The notes beneath the pieces were generated by a model. The model had not been told where the DNA came from and did no database searches. It saw only the letters and a list, made by a program, of their open reading frames with translations. Shown in pieces: positions 35,945 through 44,823 of a stretch of 64,000 bases of DNA. Numbering within the stretch: the stretch's first letter is position 1; every line of letters starts with the position of its first letter. Made by a program: the position numbers and the translations under genes. The DNA is from Rhodobacterales bacterium (lineage in GTDB: Bacteria > Pseudomonadota > Alphaproteobacteria > Rhodobacterales > Rhodobacteraceae): assembly GCA_021155205.1 (NCBI GenBank), contig JAJNPS010000018.1, positions 231,126 through 295,125 on the forward strand. Reading direction: 5' to 3'.

Positions 35945-36918
35945 TCGCGCCAGTTCTTCTGACCTGCGGCGACCCGGCGGGCGTCGGCCCCGAAATTTCC
36001 GCCGCCGCCCGGGCGCAGCTTGGGACCGAAGTGCCGTTCTGCTGGATCGGCGATCCGCGCCACCTGCCAGAGCGGACGCCGTGGCGCGAGGTCGCGACGG
36101 TCGCGGAGGCGCTTTGCGTGTCTGCGGACGACCTGCCGGTCCTGCGCCATGATTTTCCCAGACCCGCCATCCCCGGGCAACCTGACCCGCTGAATGCCGC
36201 GGCGGTGATCGCGGTGATCGCGCGGGCGGTGGCGCTGATCCGGTCGGGTGCCGCAAGCGCGGTCACGACCGGCCCGATCAACAAGAAGGTGCTGAAGGAC
36301 GGCGCAGGCTTTGGGTTTCCGGGGCATACCGAATACCTGGCGCATCTGGCGGGCGGTGCCGACGTGGTGATGATGCTGGCCTGCCCCGACCTGCGGGTGG
36401 TTCCAGCGACGATCCACATCCCGCTGGCCGAGGTGCCGGGCGCGCTGACCGATGGCCTTCTGGAGCGGGCGATCCGCATCACCCATGCCGGCCTGATCCG
36501 CGACTTTGGCATTGCGGCCCCGCGCCTGATGGTGGCGGGCCTGAACCCCCATGCGGGCGAAGGCGGCATGATGGGGCGCGAAGAGATCGATCTGATCGCG
36601 CCCGTGGTGGCGCGGCTGGCGGCTTTGGGCATGGACATCCGGGGGCCGGTCTCGGCGGATACGATGTTTCACCCAATCGCTCGCGCGGGCTATGATGCGG
36701 CAGTCTGCATGTACCATGACCAGGCGCTGATCCCGATCAAGACGGTGGACTTTGCGGGCGGGGTCAATGTCACGCTGGGTCTGCCCTTTGTGCGGACCTC
36801 GCCCGATCATGGTACCGCGTTCGACATTGCCGGGCGCGGCGTGGCCGACCCGACCAGCCTGATCGCGGCGCTTCGGATGGCTGCGGACATGACCGTCCGA
36901 AAAGGAACCGGGCCGTGA
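35941..36918 (+). CDS. pdxA: 4-hydroxythreonine-4-phosphate dehydrogenase
   Basis: This 325-residue enzyme of pyridoxal phosphate synthesis has the family blocks LTCGDPAGVGPEI, TGPINKKVLKDGAG, FPGHTEYLAHL, NPHAGEGGMMG and MYHDQALIPIKTVDF. The start is the TTG at 35941, which overlaps the surA stop (TTGA): the family-like text begins right there, and no ATG or GTG is available nearby. The surA-pdxA-rsmA order is the same as in gammaproteobacteria. Confidence 0.95.
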   Translation: MIAPVLLTCGDPAGVGPEISAAARAQLGTEVPFCWIGDPRHLPERTPWREVATVAEALCVSADDLPVLRHDFPRPAIPGQPDPLNAAAVIAVIARAVALIRSGAASAVTTGPINKKVLKDGAGFGFPGHTEYLAHLAGGADVVMMLACPDLRVVPATIHIPLAEVPGALTDGLLERAIRITHAGLIRDFGIAAPRLMVAGLNPHAGEGGMMGREEIDLIAPVVARLAALGMDIRGPVSADTMFHPIARAGYDAAVCMYHDQALIPIKTVDFAGGVNVTLGLPFVRTSPDHGTAFDIAGRGVADPTSLIAALRMAADMTVRKGTGP

Positions 36919-36926
36919 TCGAGCCT

Positions 36927-36952
36927 GAAAATTCTTCGGACGAAGAATTTTC
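36927..36952. terminator. 26-base hairpin between pdxA and rsmA
   Basis: GAAAATTCTTCG (36927-36938) pairs perfectly with CGAAGAATTTTC (36941-36952) across GA. It lies nine bases after the pdxA stop and 17 bases before the rsmA start, inside an apparent operon. It shares the TTCTTCG/CGAAGAA core with the element at 1853. It may be an attenuating terminator or an mRNA-protecting stem. Confidence 0.55.
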
Positions 36953-36969
36953 TTCTGCGGAGGTCCGGA

Positions 36970-37812
36970 ATGCCCGCGATTGACGGACTGCCGCCCCTGC
37001 GTGAGGTCATCCGGGCGCATGATCTGGTGGCCAGAAAGCAGTTGGGCCAGAATTTCATTCTGGACCTGAACCTGACTGCCAGGATCGCGCGATCTGCCGG
37101 GGACCTGGCCGCCTGCGACGTGCTGGAGGTCGGCCCCGGCCCCGGCGGGCTGACGCGGGGGCTGCTGGCCGAAGGTGCGCGCCATGTCGTTGCGGTGGAA
37201 AAGGATCCGCGCTGCCTGCCCGCGCTGGCCGAGATCGCGGCGGCCTGTCCTGGCCGCTTGACCGTCCTGCAGGGCGACGCGCTGGCGCTGGATGTGACGG
37301 CGCATCTGACCGCGCCCGTGCGGATCATCGCAAACCTGCCCTACAATGTCGGCACCGAGTTGCTGATCCGCTGGCTGACGCCCGATGTCTGGCCGCCGTT
37401 CTGGACCAGCCTGACGCTGATGTTCCAGCGCGAGGTGGCGGAACGCATCGTGGCGAAACCCCGCACCGGACATTACGGGCGGCTGGCGCTTCTGGCGCAA
37501 TGGCGCTGCGACGCGCAGATCGTGCTGACCCTGCCGCCCGAGGCCTTTACCCCCGCCCCCAAGGTGCATTCGGCCGTGGTGCATCTGACCGCCCTGGCCG
37601 AACCGCGCTATCCGGCGGATGCGGGCACCCTGATGCGGATCACCGCGATGGCGTTCAACCAGCGGCGCAAGATGCTGCGGTCAAGCCTGAAGGGGCTGGC
37701 GCCGGACATCGAGGCGCGGCTTTTGTCGGTCGGCATCGCCCCCACAGCCCGCGCCGAGGAGATCGGGCTGGAGTCGTTCTGCGCGCTTGCCCGCAACATC
37801 GCGGGCAACTGA
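36970..37812 (+). CDS. rsmA: 16S rRNA (adenine(1518)-N(6)/adenine(1519)-N(6))-dimethyltransferase
   Basis: This 280-residue enzyme (KsgA) dimethylates two adjacent adenines at the 3' end of 16S rRNA. The SAM-binding LEVGPGPGGLTRGLL, KQLGQNFILD near the N-terminus and the catalytic IANLPYNVGTELLIRWL are all present, as is the C-terminal FNQRRKMLRSSLKGL. Its stop lies five bases from the convergent DUF4167 gene. Confidence 0.97.
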   Translation: MPAIDGLPPLREVIRAHDLVARKQLGQNFILDLNLTARIARSAGDLAACDVLEVGPGPGGLTRGLLAEGARHVVAVEKDPRCLPALAEIAAACPGRLTVLQGDALALDVTAHLTAPVRIIANLPYNVGTELLIRWLTPDVWPPFWTSLTLMFQREVAERIVAKPRTGHYGRLALLAQWRCDAQIVLTLPPEAFTPAPKVHSAVVHLTALAEPRYPADAGTLMRITAMAFNQRRKMLRSSLKGLAPDIEARLLSVGIAPTARAEEIGLESFCALARNIAGN

Positions 37813-37817
37813 CGGCG

Positions 37818-38639
37818 CTATTCGGCGGCTTCGCGGGGTTTCGCGGGGCCGCGCGGCTTGGCTGGTTTGTCGGATGCGGGCTCCGCGCTTTCGGGCGCAT
37901 CCGCATCTGCCCGTGGGCGGCGCGGAGCACGGGCGCGCTTGGCCCCTTCGTCGCGGCGGTTCAACTCGTCCGCCGGGATCATCATGGGGCCCGGAGGGGC
38001 CTCGAAAACCGGGGCGCGGCGTGCCTCGGGCGTCTCGACGAGGCCGGTTTCCTCATCCGCTTCGGCAAAGCTGACGACATCGTTCGGCACGGGACGCCGG
38101 TCATCGCGGCGCTCATCCCGGCGATCCTGCCGGGGCTTATCGCCTCGGGTGTCGGGGCGGTTTTCCTGGCGCGGCTGCTGATCGCGCGGCGCGTCATTGC
38201 GCGGCGCGTCATTGCGCGCACCGTCGCCGCGTGGCTGGTCAAACCGCGGCTGGTGTTGCTGGCCGCCCTCGCCGCGATCATTGCGATAGTCGGGGCGATC
38301 GTTCCGCGGGTTGTTGCTATTGTTGTTGCCGTTATAGGGCTGGCCCTGCTGCATCGGCTGCTGGGCAGCCCGAGCCTCTTGCTCGGCGGCCATCTCGCGC
38401 ATCGCCTCGCTGAGAAGGCGGGTGTAATGTTCGGAATGCTGCATGAAGTTCTCTGCGGCAACCCGGTCATTGGACAATTGCGCGTCGCGGCCAAGCTGCT
38501 GATACTTTTCGATCAGCTGCTGCGGCGTTCCGCGCACCTTGCCCTCGGGGCCGGAGCTGTCGAACACGCGGTTGATGATGTTGCCGAGGGTGCGCGGGCG
38601 GTTCGCCTTGGAACGCGAGCGGGACTTGGAAGATCTCAT
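37818..38639 (-). CDS. DUF4167 domain protein
   Basis: This 273-residue protein has a conserved N-terminal DUF4167 block (about residues 12-85: RTLGNIINRVFDSSGPEGKV, then GTPQQLIEKYQQLGRDA and AAENFMQHSEHYTRLL). A long disordered region rich in N, D, R, Q and P follows, and then an acidic-basic C-terminus. The family is widespread in alphaproteobacteria, often next to prmC/prfA as here, and has no proven function; the basic tail suggests nucleic acid contact. A 15-base tandem duplication lies inside. Confidence 0.92.
   Translation of the reverse strand: MRSSKSRSRSKANRPRTLGNIINRVFDSSGPEGKVRGTPQQLIEKYQQLGRDAQLSNDRVAAENFMQHSEHYTRLLSEAMREMAAEQEARAAQQPMQQGQPYNGNNNSNNPRNDRPDYRNDRGEGGQQHQPRFDQPRGDGARNDAPRNDAPRDQQPRQENRPDTRGDKPRQDRRDERRDDRRPVPNDVVSFAEADEETGLVETPEARRAPVFEAPPGPMMIPADELNRRDEGAKRARAPRRPRADADAPESAEPASDKPAKPRGPAKPREAAE
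38184..38213 (-). repeat. 15-base tandem duplication in the DUF4167 gene
   Basis: GCGCGGCGCGTCATT occurs twice in perfect tandem (38184-38198 and 38199-38213). On the coding strand it gives the pentapeptide repeat RNDAP-RNDAP in the disordered part. The unit length is a multiple of three, so the frame is kept. Confidence 0.8.
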
Positions 38640-38896
38640 CTTGTCCTTTGATCCAGATGATCCGGCTTGGTCCGACTGATCTGCACCGGGCTGGTGCCAT
38701 GCCCGAAATCGGGCGCGTCAGACAAAGGCGGTAGTTGCGCGGGTCATGGAGCGTTCGGAAGAAACCCTCTTCGCCGCCCCTTTCGCGTGGCTTGAGTAAT
38801 CATGGCCTGCCGCGCGTGACAAGCCGATTCTGCCTTTTCCGGGCGGCTTGGGCGGAGAAACCCTGAAAACGACGCCGATTTGTGGCGCGAAACCCG

Positions 38897-39730
38897 CTAT
38901 TGCCGCGGAGCCCGCGCTGCCACCACGCGGTCGCGCCCGTCAAGATCGGGCAGGACGCGGATGTCCTGCAGGCCGGCGGCGGTCAGGAGTGCTGCAACCA
39001 CCGGGCCTTGGGTCGGGCCGATTTCCAGAAAGATGCCGCCGCCGGGAACAAGATGCGCCAGTGCCCCGGCCGCAATGGCACGGTAGGCATCAAGACCGTC
39101 GCCGCCAGGTGTCAGCGCGATGCGGGGGTCGTGCTCGCGCACCTCGGGGGCCAGCCCCGCCAGTTCCGCCTCGGCGATGTAGGGCGGGTTCGAGACAATG
39201 AGGTCAAAGGTGGCGTTCACATCTGCAAACCAGTCTGAGCGCAGAAAGGAAGCGCGGTCGGACAGGCCCAGTTGCCGCGCATTGCGTCCCGCCACGCCCA
39301 GCGCATCCGCGGACAGATCGGTTCCGACACCGACCGTACCGGGGCGTTCGTCCAGCAGCGACAACAGGATGCAGCCGCTGCCGGTGCCCAGGTCCAGCAC
39401 GCGCGAAAACGGTTCTCTCAGCGCCGCCTCCACCAGCGTTTCGGTGTCGGGTCGGGGATCAAGCACGGCGTCGGTGACGTGAAAATCGCGTTGCCAGAAA
39501 CTGCGTTGCCCCAGGATGCGGCTGACCGGCCTGCGCGCGGCGCGCTGGCGGATGAACTGATCGAACCGCAGGCGTTCCGCCGGGTCCAGATCGCGGTCAG
39601 GATCGCCCGCCGGCGTGCCACGCGCTGCCCGCAGCAGCCTGCGTGCGTCGATGGCGGCATCGGGAACACCTGCCCCTGTCAGCCGCGCCACGGCGTCCTG
39701 CAGACAGGACCGCATGCGGTTGTCCGTCAT
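38897..39730 (-). CDS. prmC: peptide chain release factor N(5)-glutamine methyltransferase
   Basis: This 277-residue SAM enzyme methylates the glutamine of the GGQ motif in release factors. The SAM motif VLDLGTGSGCILLSLL and the catalytic IVSNPPYIAEAE are present, and the N-terminal helical domain is complete. Its start overlaps the prfA stop (ATGA), so enzyme and substrate are coupled in translation. Confidence 0.96.
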   Translation of the reverse strand: MTDNRMRSCLQDAVARLTGAGVPDAAIDARRLLRAARGTPAGDPDRDLDPAERLRFDQFIRQRAARRPVSRILGQRSFWQRDFHVTDAVLDPRPDTETLVEAALREPFSRVLDLGTGSGCILLSLLDERPGTVGVGTDLSADALGVAGRNARQLGLSDRASFLRSDWFADVNATFDLIVSNPPYIAEAELAGLAPEVREHDPRIALTPGGDGLDAYRAIAAGALAHLVPGGGIFLEIGPTQGPVVAALLTAAGLQDIRVLPDLDGRDRVVAARAPRQ

Positions 39731-40782
39731 CCTTCCATTTCCGCCAGCTTGGCCGCCTGGTCATGGGCGACCAGCGCCTCCACCACTTCGCCCAGGTCGC
39801 CTGCCATGATCTGGTTCAGCGAATAGAGCGTCAGGTTGATGCGGTGGTCGGTCATCCGGCCTTGCGGAAAGTTGTAGGTGCGGATGCGTTCGGAGCGATC
39901 GCCGGAGCCTACCTGTGCCTTGCGGTCGGCGGCGCGGGCGTCGTCGACGCGGGCACGTTCAAGGTCGTAAAGCCGCGCGCGCAGGACCTGCATCGCCAGC
40001 TCGCGGTTGCGATGCTGGGATTTCTGGGCTGATGTCACGATGATGCCGGTGGGCAGATGGGTGATCCTGACCGCCGAGTCCGTGGTGTTGACATGCTGGC
40101 CGCCTGCCCCCGATGCACGCATCGTGTCGATGCGGATATCGGATGGGGGGATCACCAGATCGACCTCCTCAGCCTCGGGCAGCACGGCAACGGTCGCGGC
40201 CGAGGTATGGATGCGCCCCTGCGCCTCGGTTTCCGGCACGCGCTGCACGCGATGCACGCCGGATTCGAACTTCAGTTTCGAAAACACGCCCTCGCCCGCG
40301 ATGTGGACCGAGACATCCTTGATGCCGCCAAGTTCGCTGTCCTGCTGTTCGAGGATCTCGAACGTCCAGCCCTGCCCTTCGGCAAAGCGGCGGTACATGT
40401 TCAAAAGGTCGGCTGCGAACAGCGCCGCCTCGTCCCCGCCTGTGCCGGGGCGGATTTCCATGATCGCGGGCCGGGCGTCGGCGGCGTCTTTCGGCAACAG
40501 CGCAAGTTGCAGGCGGGTTTCCATCTGCGGGATGCGGGCCTTGAGCGCGGGAATTTCATCCTCGGCCAGGGCCTTCATCTCGGGGTCGTCCAGCATCGCC
40601 TCGGCCTCGGCCAGATCGTCGAGCGCATGGCGGTAGGCCGCGATTTCGTCAGCCACGGGCTTCAGGTCGGAATATTCGCGGGCCAGCGCCGCGATGTCGG
40701 CCGCAGAGGCGCCCGCGTTCAGTTTCGCCTCGAGAAACTCGAAGCGCTGGGTGATCTGGGCGAGTTTGTCCAAGGGAACCAT
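39727..40782 (-). CDS. prfA: peptide chain release factor 1
   Basis: This 351-residue factor reads UAA and UAG stop codons. The GGQ loop is in RASGAGGQHVNTTDSAVRI, seen as GAGGQHVN, and the domain order is normal. I start it at 40782 (MVPLDKLAQITQRFEFLEAK), the usual RF1 N-terminus; the track of open codons continues 12 codons to a TTG. It follows the GT-A-like gene by 57 bases. Confidence 0.96.
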   Translation of the reverse strand: MVPLDKLAQITQRFEFLEAKLNAGASAADIAALAREYSDLKPVADEIAAYRHALDDLAEAEAMLDDPEMKALAEDEIPALKARIPQMETRLQLALLPKDAADARPAIMEIRPGTGGDEAALFAADLLNMYRRFAEGQGWTFEILEQQDSELGGIKDVSVHIAGEGVFSKLKFESGVHRVQRVPETEAQGRIHTSAATVAVLPEAEEVDLVIPPSDIRIDTMRASGAGGQHVNTTDSAVRITHLPTGIIVTSAQKSQHRNRELAMQVLRARLYDLERARVDDARAADRKAQVGSGDRSERIRTYNFPQGRMTDHRINLTLYSLNQIMAGDLGEVVEALVAHDQAAKLAEMEG

Positions 40783-40839
40783 GGCGGCGGGTTTGGCGAC
40801 TTGCAAGGCAGCGGTCAAGAAGATTGGACGTCGCGAGGC

Positions 40840-41739
40840 CTAGCCAAGCTGACGGTAGTAGGCGATCAGTTTGGCGCGAAGTCCGCCCAGCGCTCGGTCG
40901 GACCAGATCAGGATGCGGCCCTTGCCATCCGTCACACGATCACCATCCTTCAGCGCCAGAAGGGCCGCCCCCTTGACGTCGACCCCCGGCAGCGTCACGG
41001 CGATCAGACCCGCCCGGCGCCGGCGGATCCAGAAAAGCGACGCCCGCAGATGGACAAGCCACGGCCACGGCTGCATGTATTCCGTGGGGAACTTGACGGC
41101 CATGGAGATGGGGATCGCGCGCATGTGCGGCTGCGCGACCCACGACAGGAACCGTTCGTCCGCCATGAGCGGCCGAAACCCTTTGCCCCGGTATCGGGCA
41201 TGCAGCATGCGGAACTGGACTGCGACATAGCCGCAGCGTGCCGGATTGAAGACAACAAGCGATGAATTGCCACGTGCATAGCGCCGCTTGTTTGTCAGCC
41301 GGTAGGCAAGACGCGCCACGGCGCCAAACGGCAGGATCGCGCTTTGTAAAATGGCAATCGTGTCGGGAGTCTTCAGCAAGCTGAGAAGACGCGACAAGTC
41401 ACCCAGAACCACAGTGTCCAGGTCACAGTAGATTGCGGGCATGTCATCGGGCACAACGCCGCTTTCAAACATCGCAAGTTTTGCCTGACAGCCGCCGATC
41501 TTGAACTCATCCGCCAGGAAAAACTCGGGAAAGCGACGGCAATCGACACGGTCGTTCAGTCCGGGACGCGCCCGGTCGGTGATCAAGACGACGCGCGCCA
41601 AGCTTGGCGAATGGCGCATGATCGTCGCAACCAACAGATTGATTTCTGCGACCGGATAGCGATCACCCCAGGCGATCAACACGCATTGCCACGATGTCCT
41701 GTCGGGCTTTTCGCAGTTCACGCGGGCGGCTCCGTTCAT
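40840..41739 (-). CDS. GT-A-like glycosyltransferase family protein (unassigned)
   Basis: This 299-residue soluble protein has a GT-A-like pattern: CVLIAWGDRYPVAEINLLVA at the start, VVLITDRARPGLND, then AIYCDLDTVVLGDLSRLL with a DxD metal-binding motif near residue 110. A later segment, YARGNSSLVVFNPARCG, resembles GT8-type enzymes. The acceptor and donor are unknown. No other polysaccharide gene is adjacent; it lies between prfA and the DUF1499 gene in a same-strand run. ATG at 41739 chosen over a GTG five codons upstream. Confidence 0.65.
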   Translation of the reverse strand: MNGAARVNCEKPDRTSWQCVLIAWGDRYPVAEINLLVATIMRHSPSLARVVLITDRARPGLNDRVDCRRFPEFFLADEFKIGGCQAKLAMFESGVVPDDMPAIYCDLDTVVLGDLSRLLSLLKTPDTIAILQSAILPFGAVARLAYRLTNKRRYARGNSSLVVFNPARCGYVAVQFRMLHARYRGKGFRPLMADERFLSWVAQPHMRAIPISMAVKFPTEYMQPWPWLVHLRASLFWIRRRRAGLIAVTLPGVDVKGAALLALKDGDRVTDGKGRILIWSDRALGGLRAKLIAYYRQLG

Positions 41740-41808
41740 GACGCGCAACGGCACGGCATCGCCGTGGCAGGCGGCGATGGGCCAAGAATACCCCGCAGGG
41801 CGCCAAGA

Positions 41809-42279
41809 TCAAAGTCCATCAAGCCACTTTCGCACCCGTGCGGCGTTCACGCCCCAGTCTTGCGATCCAAATCGTTGCCGGGCAAAGATGTCCAGCCTTG
41901 TGCCACCCAAAACCGGGCTGGCTTCGGCGGTCGTGTAGTCGGGAAATCCCAGCATGGCGCTGCGGGTAATCCAGGTGATGCGGCCCGATTGCGGCGAACC
42001 TGCCAGGCGGATGGTGCGCGGACCCGACAGGGCGATGGTGTCGAGCCGTGACAGAACCTCTGCCGGAGTACCGGACAACTGGCAGGACGCGCGCGCGCCG
42101 CCACTGACCGTCTTGATGGCGGCAGGGCAATCCCCCTGCCTCGCCTCTGTCGCCGCCACAGGCGACACATGCCAGACCGCAGGGTCCGAAGGGGCAAGCC
42201 GGATGTAGGCCAACAGGCCAACCGCAGCGACGACGGCAAAAGCGAAGATCAACAACATGTTGCGACGGGCTTTCTTCAC
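41809..42279 (-). CDS. DUF1499 domain protein
   Basis: This 156-residue protein has one N-terminal membrane anchor (about residues 8-27), then a DUF1499-type domain ending GGTRLDIFARQRFGSQDWGV and NAARVRKWL. The SAMLGFPDYTT segment is family-like. The function is unknown; the domain should face the periplasm. The GTG start overlaps the agmatinase stop (GTGA). Confidence 0.8.
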   Translation of the reverse strand: MKKARRNMLLIFAFAVVAAVGLLAYIRLAPSDPAVWHVSPVAATEARQGDCPAAIKTVSGGARASCQLSGTPAEVLSRLDTIALSGPRTIRLAGSPQSGRITWITRSAMLGFPDYTTAEASPVLGGTRLDIFARQRFGSQDWGVNAARVRKWLDGL

Positions 42280-43241
42280 GTCCGTTGACGTGTCCAGTGA
42301 TAAAGGCAGACCAGTTCATAGGCGACGTGGGCGCCCGCGATCGCCGTTGCCCCCGTGGTGTCATAGGGGGGCGACACCTCGACAACATCCCCCCCGACCA
42401 TGTTAATCCCTGCAAGGTCGCGCAGGCATGCGGCGGCTTGCCAGCTGTGCAGACCGCCCCAGACAGGGGTCCCGGTGCCGGGCGCGGCCGAGGGGTCAAG
42501 GCAGTCGATGTCGAAGGTCACGTAGGTCGGCTTGTCACTGACGATGTCGCGGGCGCGGGCAACGGTGGCGGCAACGCCCTTTTCGTGGACTTCGCGGGCG
42601 TCGATGACATGAACCCCGAGGTAATCCTCGGTCGTGGTGCGGATGCCGATCTGGACCGAGCGTTTCGGGTCGATCAGCCCCAGCTTCACCGCCTTGTAGA
42701 GGAATGTGCCATGGTCGATCCGGGTCATGTCATCATCGGGCCAGAGGTCGGAATGGGCGTCGAAATGGATCATGCCAAGGGGGCCGAACCTGGCCGCATA
42801 GGCCCGCAGGATCGGCAAGGTGATGAAATGGTCGCCGCCAAGCGTCACGGTTCCCGCCCCGGCGGCCAGGATCGTCGCGATGTGGGCGGTCAGGGCATCG
42901 GGGAAATCGGCGACCCTGGCATAGTCAAAGGCAAGATCGCCGTAGTCGATGACGGCCATGTCCTCGAGCGGGTTGGTCGGCCAGCCATAGGGCGGATCAT
43001 AGGGCTGCAGGGCCGATGCCTCGCGGATCGCGCGGGGGCCGAACCGCGCACCAGTGCGATGCGTCACCGCCTGGTCAAAGGGGACGCCGGTCACGGCAAG
43101 ATCAACGCCGGTCAGGTCCTTGGTATAGGTGCGGCGCAGAAAGGACGTGGCCCCCCCGAACGCATTTTCAAAGGCATAGCCGCGCAGCCCCTTGCGGGTG
43201 AAGGCGGTATCAATTTCGGATTTGGCATCTTCCAGAGCCAT
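42276..43241 (-). CDS. speB: agmatinase / ureohydrolase family protein
   Basis: This 321-residue arginase-superfamily enzyme has the manganese ligands in GGDHFITLP, HFDAHSDLWP and FDIDCLDPSAAPGTGTP. Agmatinase yields putrescine and urea, but related enzymes cut guanidinobutyrate or similar compounds, so the substrate is not certain. The start at 43241 (MALEDAKSEIDTAF) is family-like. It is followed, with overlap, by the DUF1499 gene and preceded by the nucleoside hydrolase gene 105 bases upstream. Confidence 0.9.
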   Translation of the reverse strand: MALEDAKSEIDTAFTRKGLRGYAFENAFGGATSFLRRTYTKDLTGVDLAVTGVPFDQAVTHRTGARFGPRAIREASALQPYDPPYGWPTNPLEDMAVIDYGDLAFDYARVADFPDALTAHIATILAAGAGTVTLGGDHFITLPILRAYAARFGPLGMIHFDAHSDLWPDDDMTRIDHGTFLYKAVKLGLIDPKRSVQIGIRTTTEDYLGVHVIDAREVHEKGVAATVARARDIVSDKPTYVTFDIDCLDPSAAPGTGTPVWGGLHSWQAAACLRDLAGINMVGGDVVEVSPPYDTTGATAIAGAHVAYELVCLYHWTRQRT

Positions 43242-43346
43242 CGCAGCCTCGGGGGTTTCTGGCGCGACGTCGTTCAGTCCGGAGACGGTCGCACGATCCG
43301 GGTGGGTGGCAGGGAGACCCGCCCTCGCCCGCCTTGTCAAGTCTGG

Positions 43347-44285
43347 TCACAACCGGGCGAGCCGTTCGGTCAGCAGGGCATAGAACCCGTCCGCCGCAAT
43401 GTTGCGCATGAACATGGCATTGGCAGGGCGTTTGGTCACGCGCCACCAGTCGGCGACGGTCATGCCCAGCGTCAGGTCGGACCGGGTCTCGATCTCGACG
43501 TTGATGTGCCGTCCGGTGAACAATTCGGGCCGGATCAGATAGGCGATGACGCAAGGATCGTGCAGGGGGGCGCCTTCGGAGCCGTATTTCTCCATGTCGA
43601 ACCGTTCGAAAAAGTCGGTCCATTCGGCGACCATGCGGGCCGGTTCGGTGCCAAGCGCACGAAACGCCGCGATACGCTCATGCGTGGTCAGTGCCTGATG
43701 CGTGACATCCAGCGGCATGACCACCAGCGGGACGCCGGATTTGAACACGATATCGGCGGCATGCGGGTCGACATAGATGTTGAATTCAGCCGCCGGGGTG
43801 ATGTTGCCGACCTCGAAATAGGCACCCCCCATCAGGACGATTTCCTGCACCCGGGACACGATGTCGGGGGCGCGCCGAAACGCGGTCGCAATGTTGGTCA
43901 GGGGTCCGAGGGGGCACAGCGTCACGGTCTGCGGCGGTTCGGATCGCAGCGTGTCGATGATGAAATCGACGGCGTGCTGCGGTTGCAGCGGCATCACCGG
44001 GTCGGCCATCTGCGGGCCGTCAAGGCCGGTCTTGCCGTGGACATGTTCGGCCGTCACCAGAGGGTTCACCAAGGGTCGGTCGCACCCGGCAAAGACCCTG
44101 ACATCGGGCCGCCCCGCCAGTTCGCAGATGATGCGGGCGTTCTTTTCGGTCAGGTGCAGCGGCACATTGCCTGCGACGGCGGTGATGCCCAGGACCGTCA
44201 CATCCTCGGGGCTGGCCAGTGCCAAGAGGATCGCCACTGCATCGTCCTGTCCCGGATCGGTGTCGATGATGATCTTGCGCGGCAT
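43347..44285 (-). CDS. nucleoside hydrolase (IunH family)
   Basis: This 312-residue enzyme hydrolyses the N-glycosidic bond of nucleosides. The calcium-binding signature IIIDTDPGQDDAVAILLAL is at the N-terminus, and VLMGGAYFEVGNITPAAEFN and the C-terminal LHDPCVIAYLI with the conserved Asp are present. Purine or pyrimidine preference cannot be told. It may head the run leading to agmatinase. Confidence 0.93.
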   Translation of the reverse strand: MPRKIIIDTDPGQDDAVAILLALASPEDVTVLGITAVAGNVPLHLTEKNARIICELAGRPDVRVFAGCDRPLVNPLVTAEHVHGKTGLDGPQMADPVMPLQPQHAVDFIIDTLRSEPPQTVTLCPLGPLTNIATAFRRAPDIVSRVQEIVLMGGAYFEVGNITPAAEFNIYVDPHAADIVFKSGVPLVVMPLDVTHQALTTHERIAAFRALGTEPARMVAEWTDFFERFDMEKYGSEGAPLHDPCVIAYLIRPELFTGRHINVEIETRSDLTLGMTVADWWRVTKRPANAMFMRNIAADGFYALLTERLARL

Positions 44286-44420
44286 CGGGCAACTCCTGTC
44301 GGTCGCGCGGCCAAGAAACGGCAGCCGGGGCGGATTGTCCAGATGGTCCCGGCAGGCAGCACTTGCCCGAATCCCAGGGGTCTGCCCTTATTGTGGCCGG
44401 ATTGCGCCCGGAGCTGCCGC

Positions 44421-44795
44421 ATGTCGCAAGATGCCGACGAGATTCGCGCCGTCGTCACCGCCTATCTGGAAGGCATGATCTACGGCGATGCCGATCAGCT
44501 TGCGCGGGCGTTTCATCCCCGCGCCGTCGCCTTTGGCCGCTATCATGGGCAACTGGAATACGAAACGCGCGACCAGTTCCTGCGGTCATGGCCCGGCATG
44601 GGCCCGCTGCCGCGTGGGACGCCCTACGCGGCAGAGGTGATCTCGACCGACATCATCGGTGACATCGCCACGGTCAAGCTGACGGATACCTGCTTTGGCG
44701 ACGATTTCACCGATTGCCTGATGCTGGTGCGCGAAATGGGGCGCTGGCAGATCATGGCCAAGGCGTTTCACGTGCATGAAAAAGAGGACCGCTAA
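44421..44795 (+). CDS. nuclear transport factor 2 family / putative lumazine-binding protein
   Basis: This 124-residue protein has the SnoaL/NTF2-like cone fold pattern: an N-terminal helix IRAVVTAYLEGMIYGDADQL, RAFHPRAVAFG, and C-terminal strands IATVKLTDTCFGDDFTDCLM and GRWQIMAKAFHVH. Such proteins may be small hydrolases or ligand binders. GGAG (44410-44413) seven bases before the ATG fixes the start; the very long upstream open frame is antisense to other genes. Confidence 0.82.
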   Translation: MSQDADEIRAVVTAYLEGMIYGDADQLARAFHPRAVAFGRYHGQLEYETRDQFLRSWPGMGPLPRGTPYAAEVISTDIIGDIATVKLTDTCFGDDFTDCLMLVREMGRWQIMAKAFHVHEKEDR

Positions 44796-44823
44796 GGCCC
44801 CCTTTTCCCGTCATGACGCGGTT

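Noticed and set aside
42285..44420. Long plus-strand open frame ahead of the NTF2-like gene
   Set aside because: It is antisense to agmatinase and nucleoside hydrolase. The real gene starts at 44421, where a ribosome binding site and family-like sequence begin.
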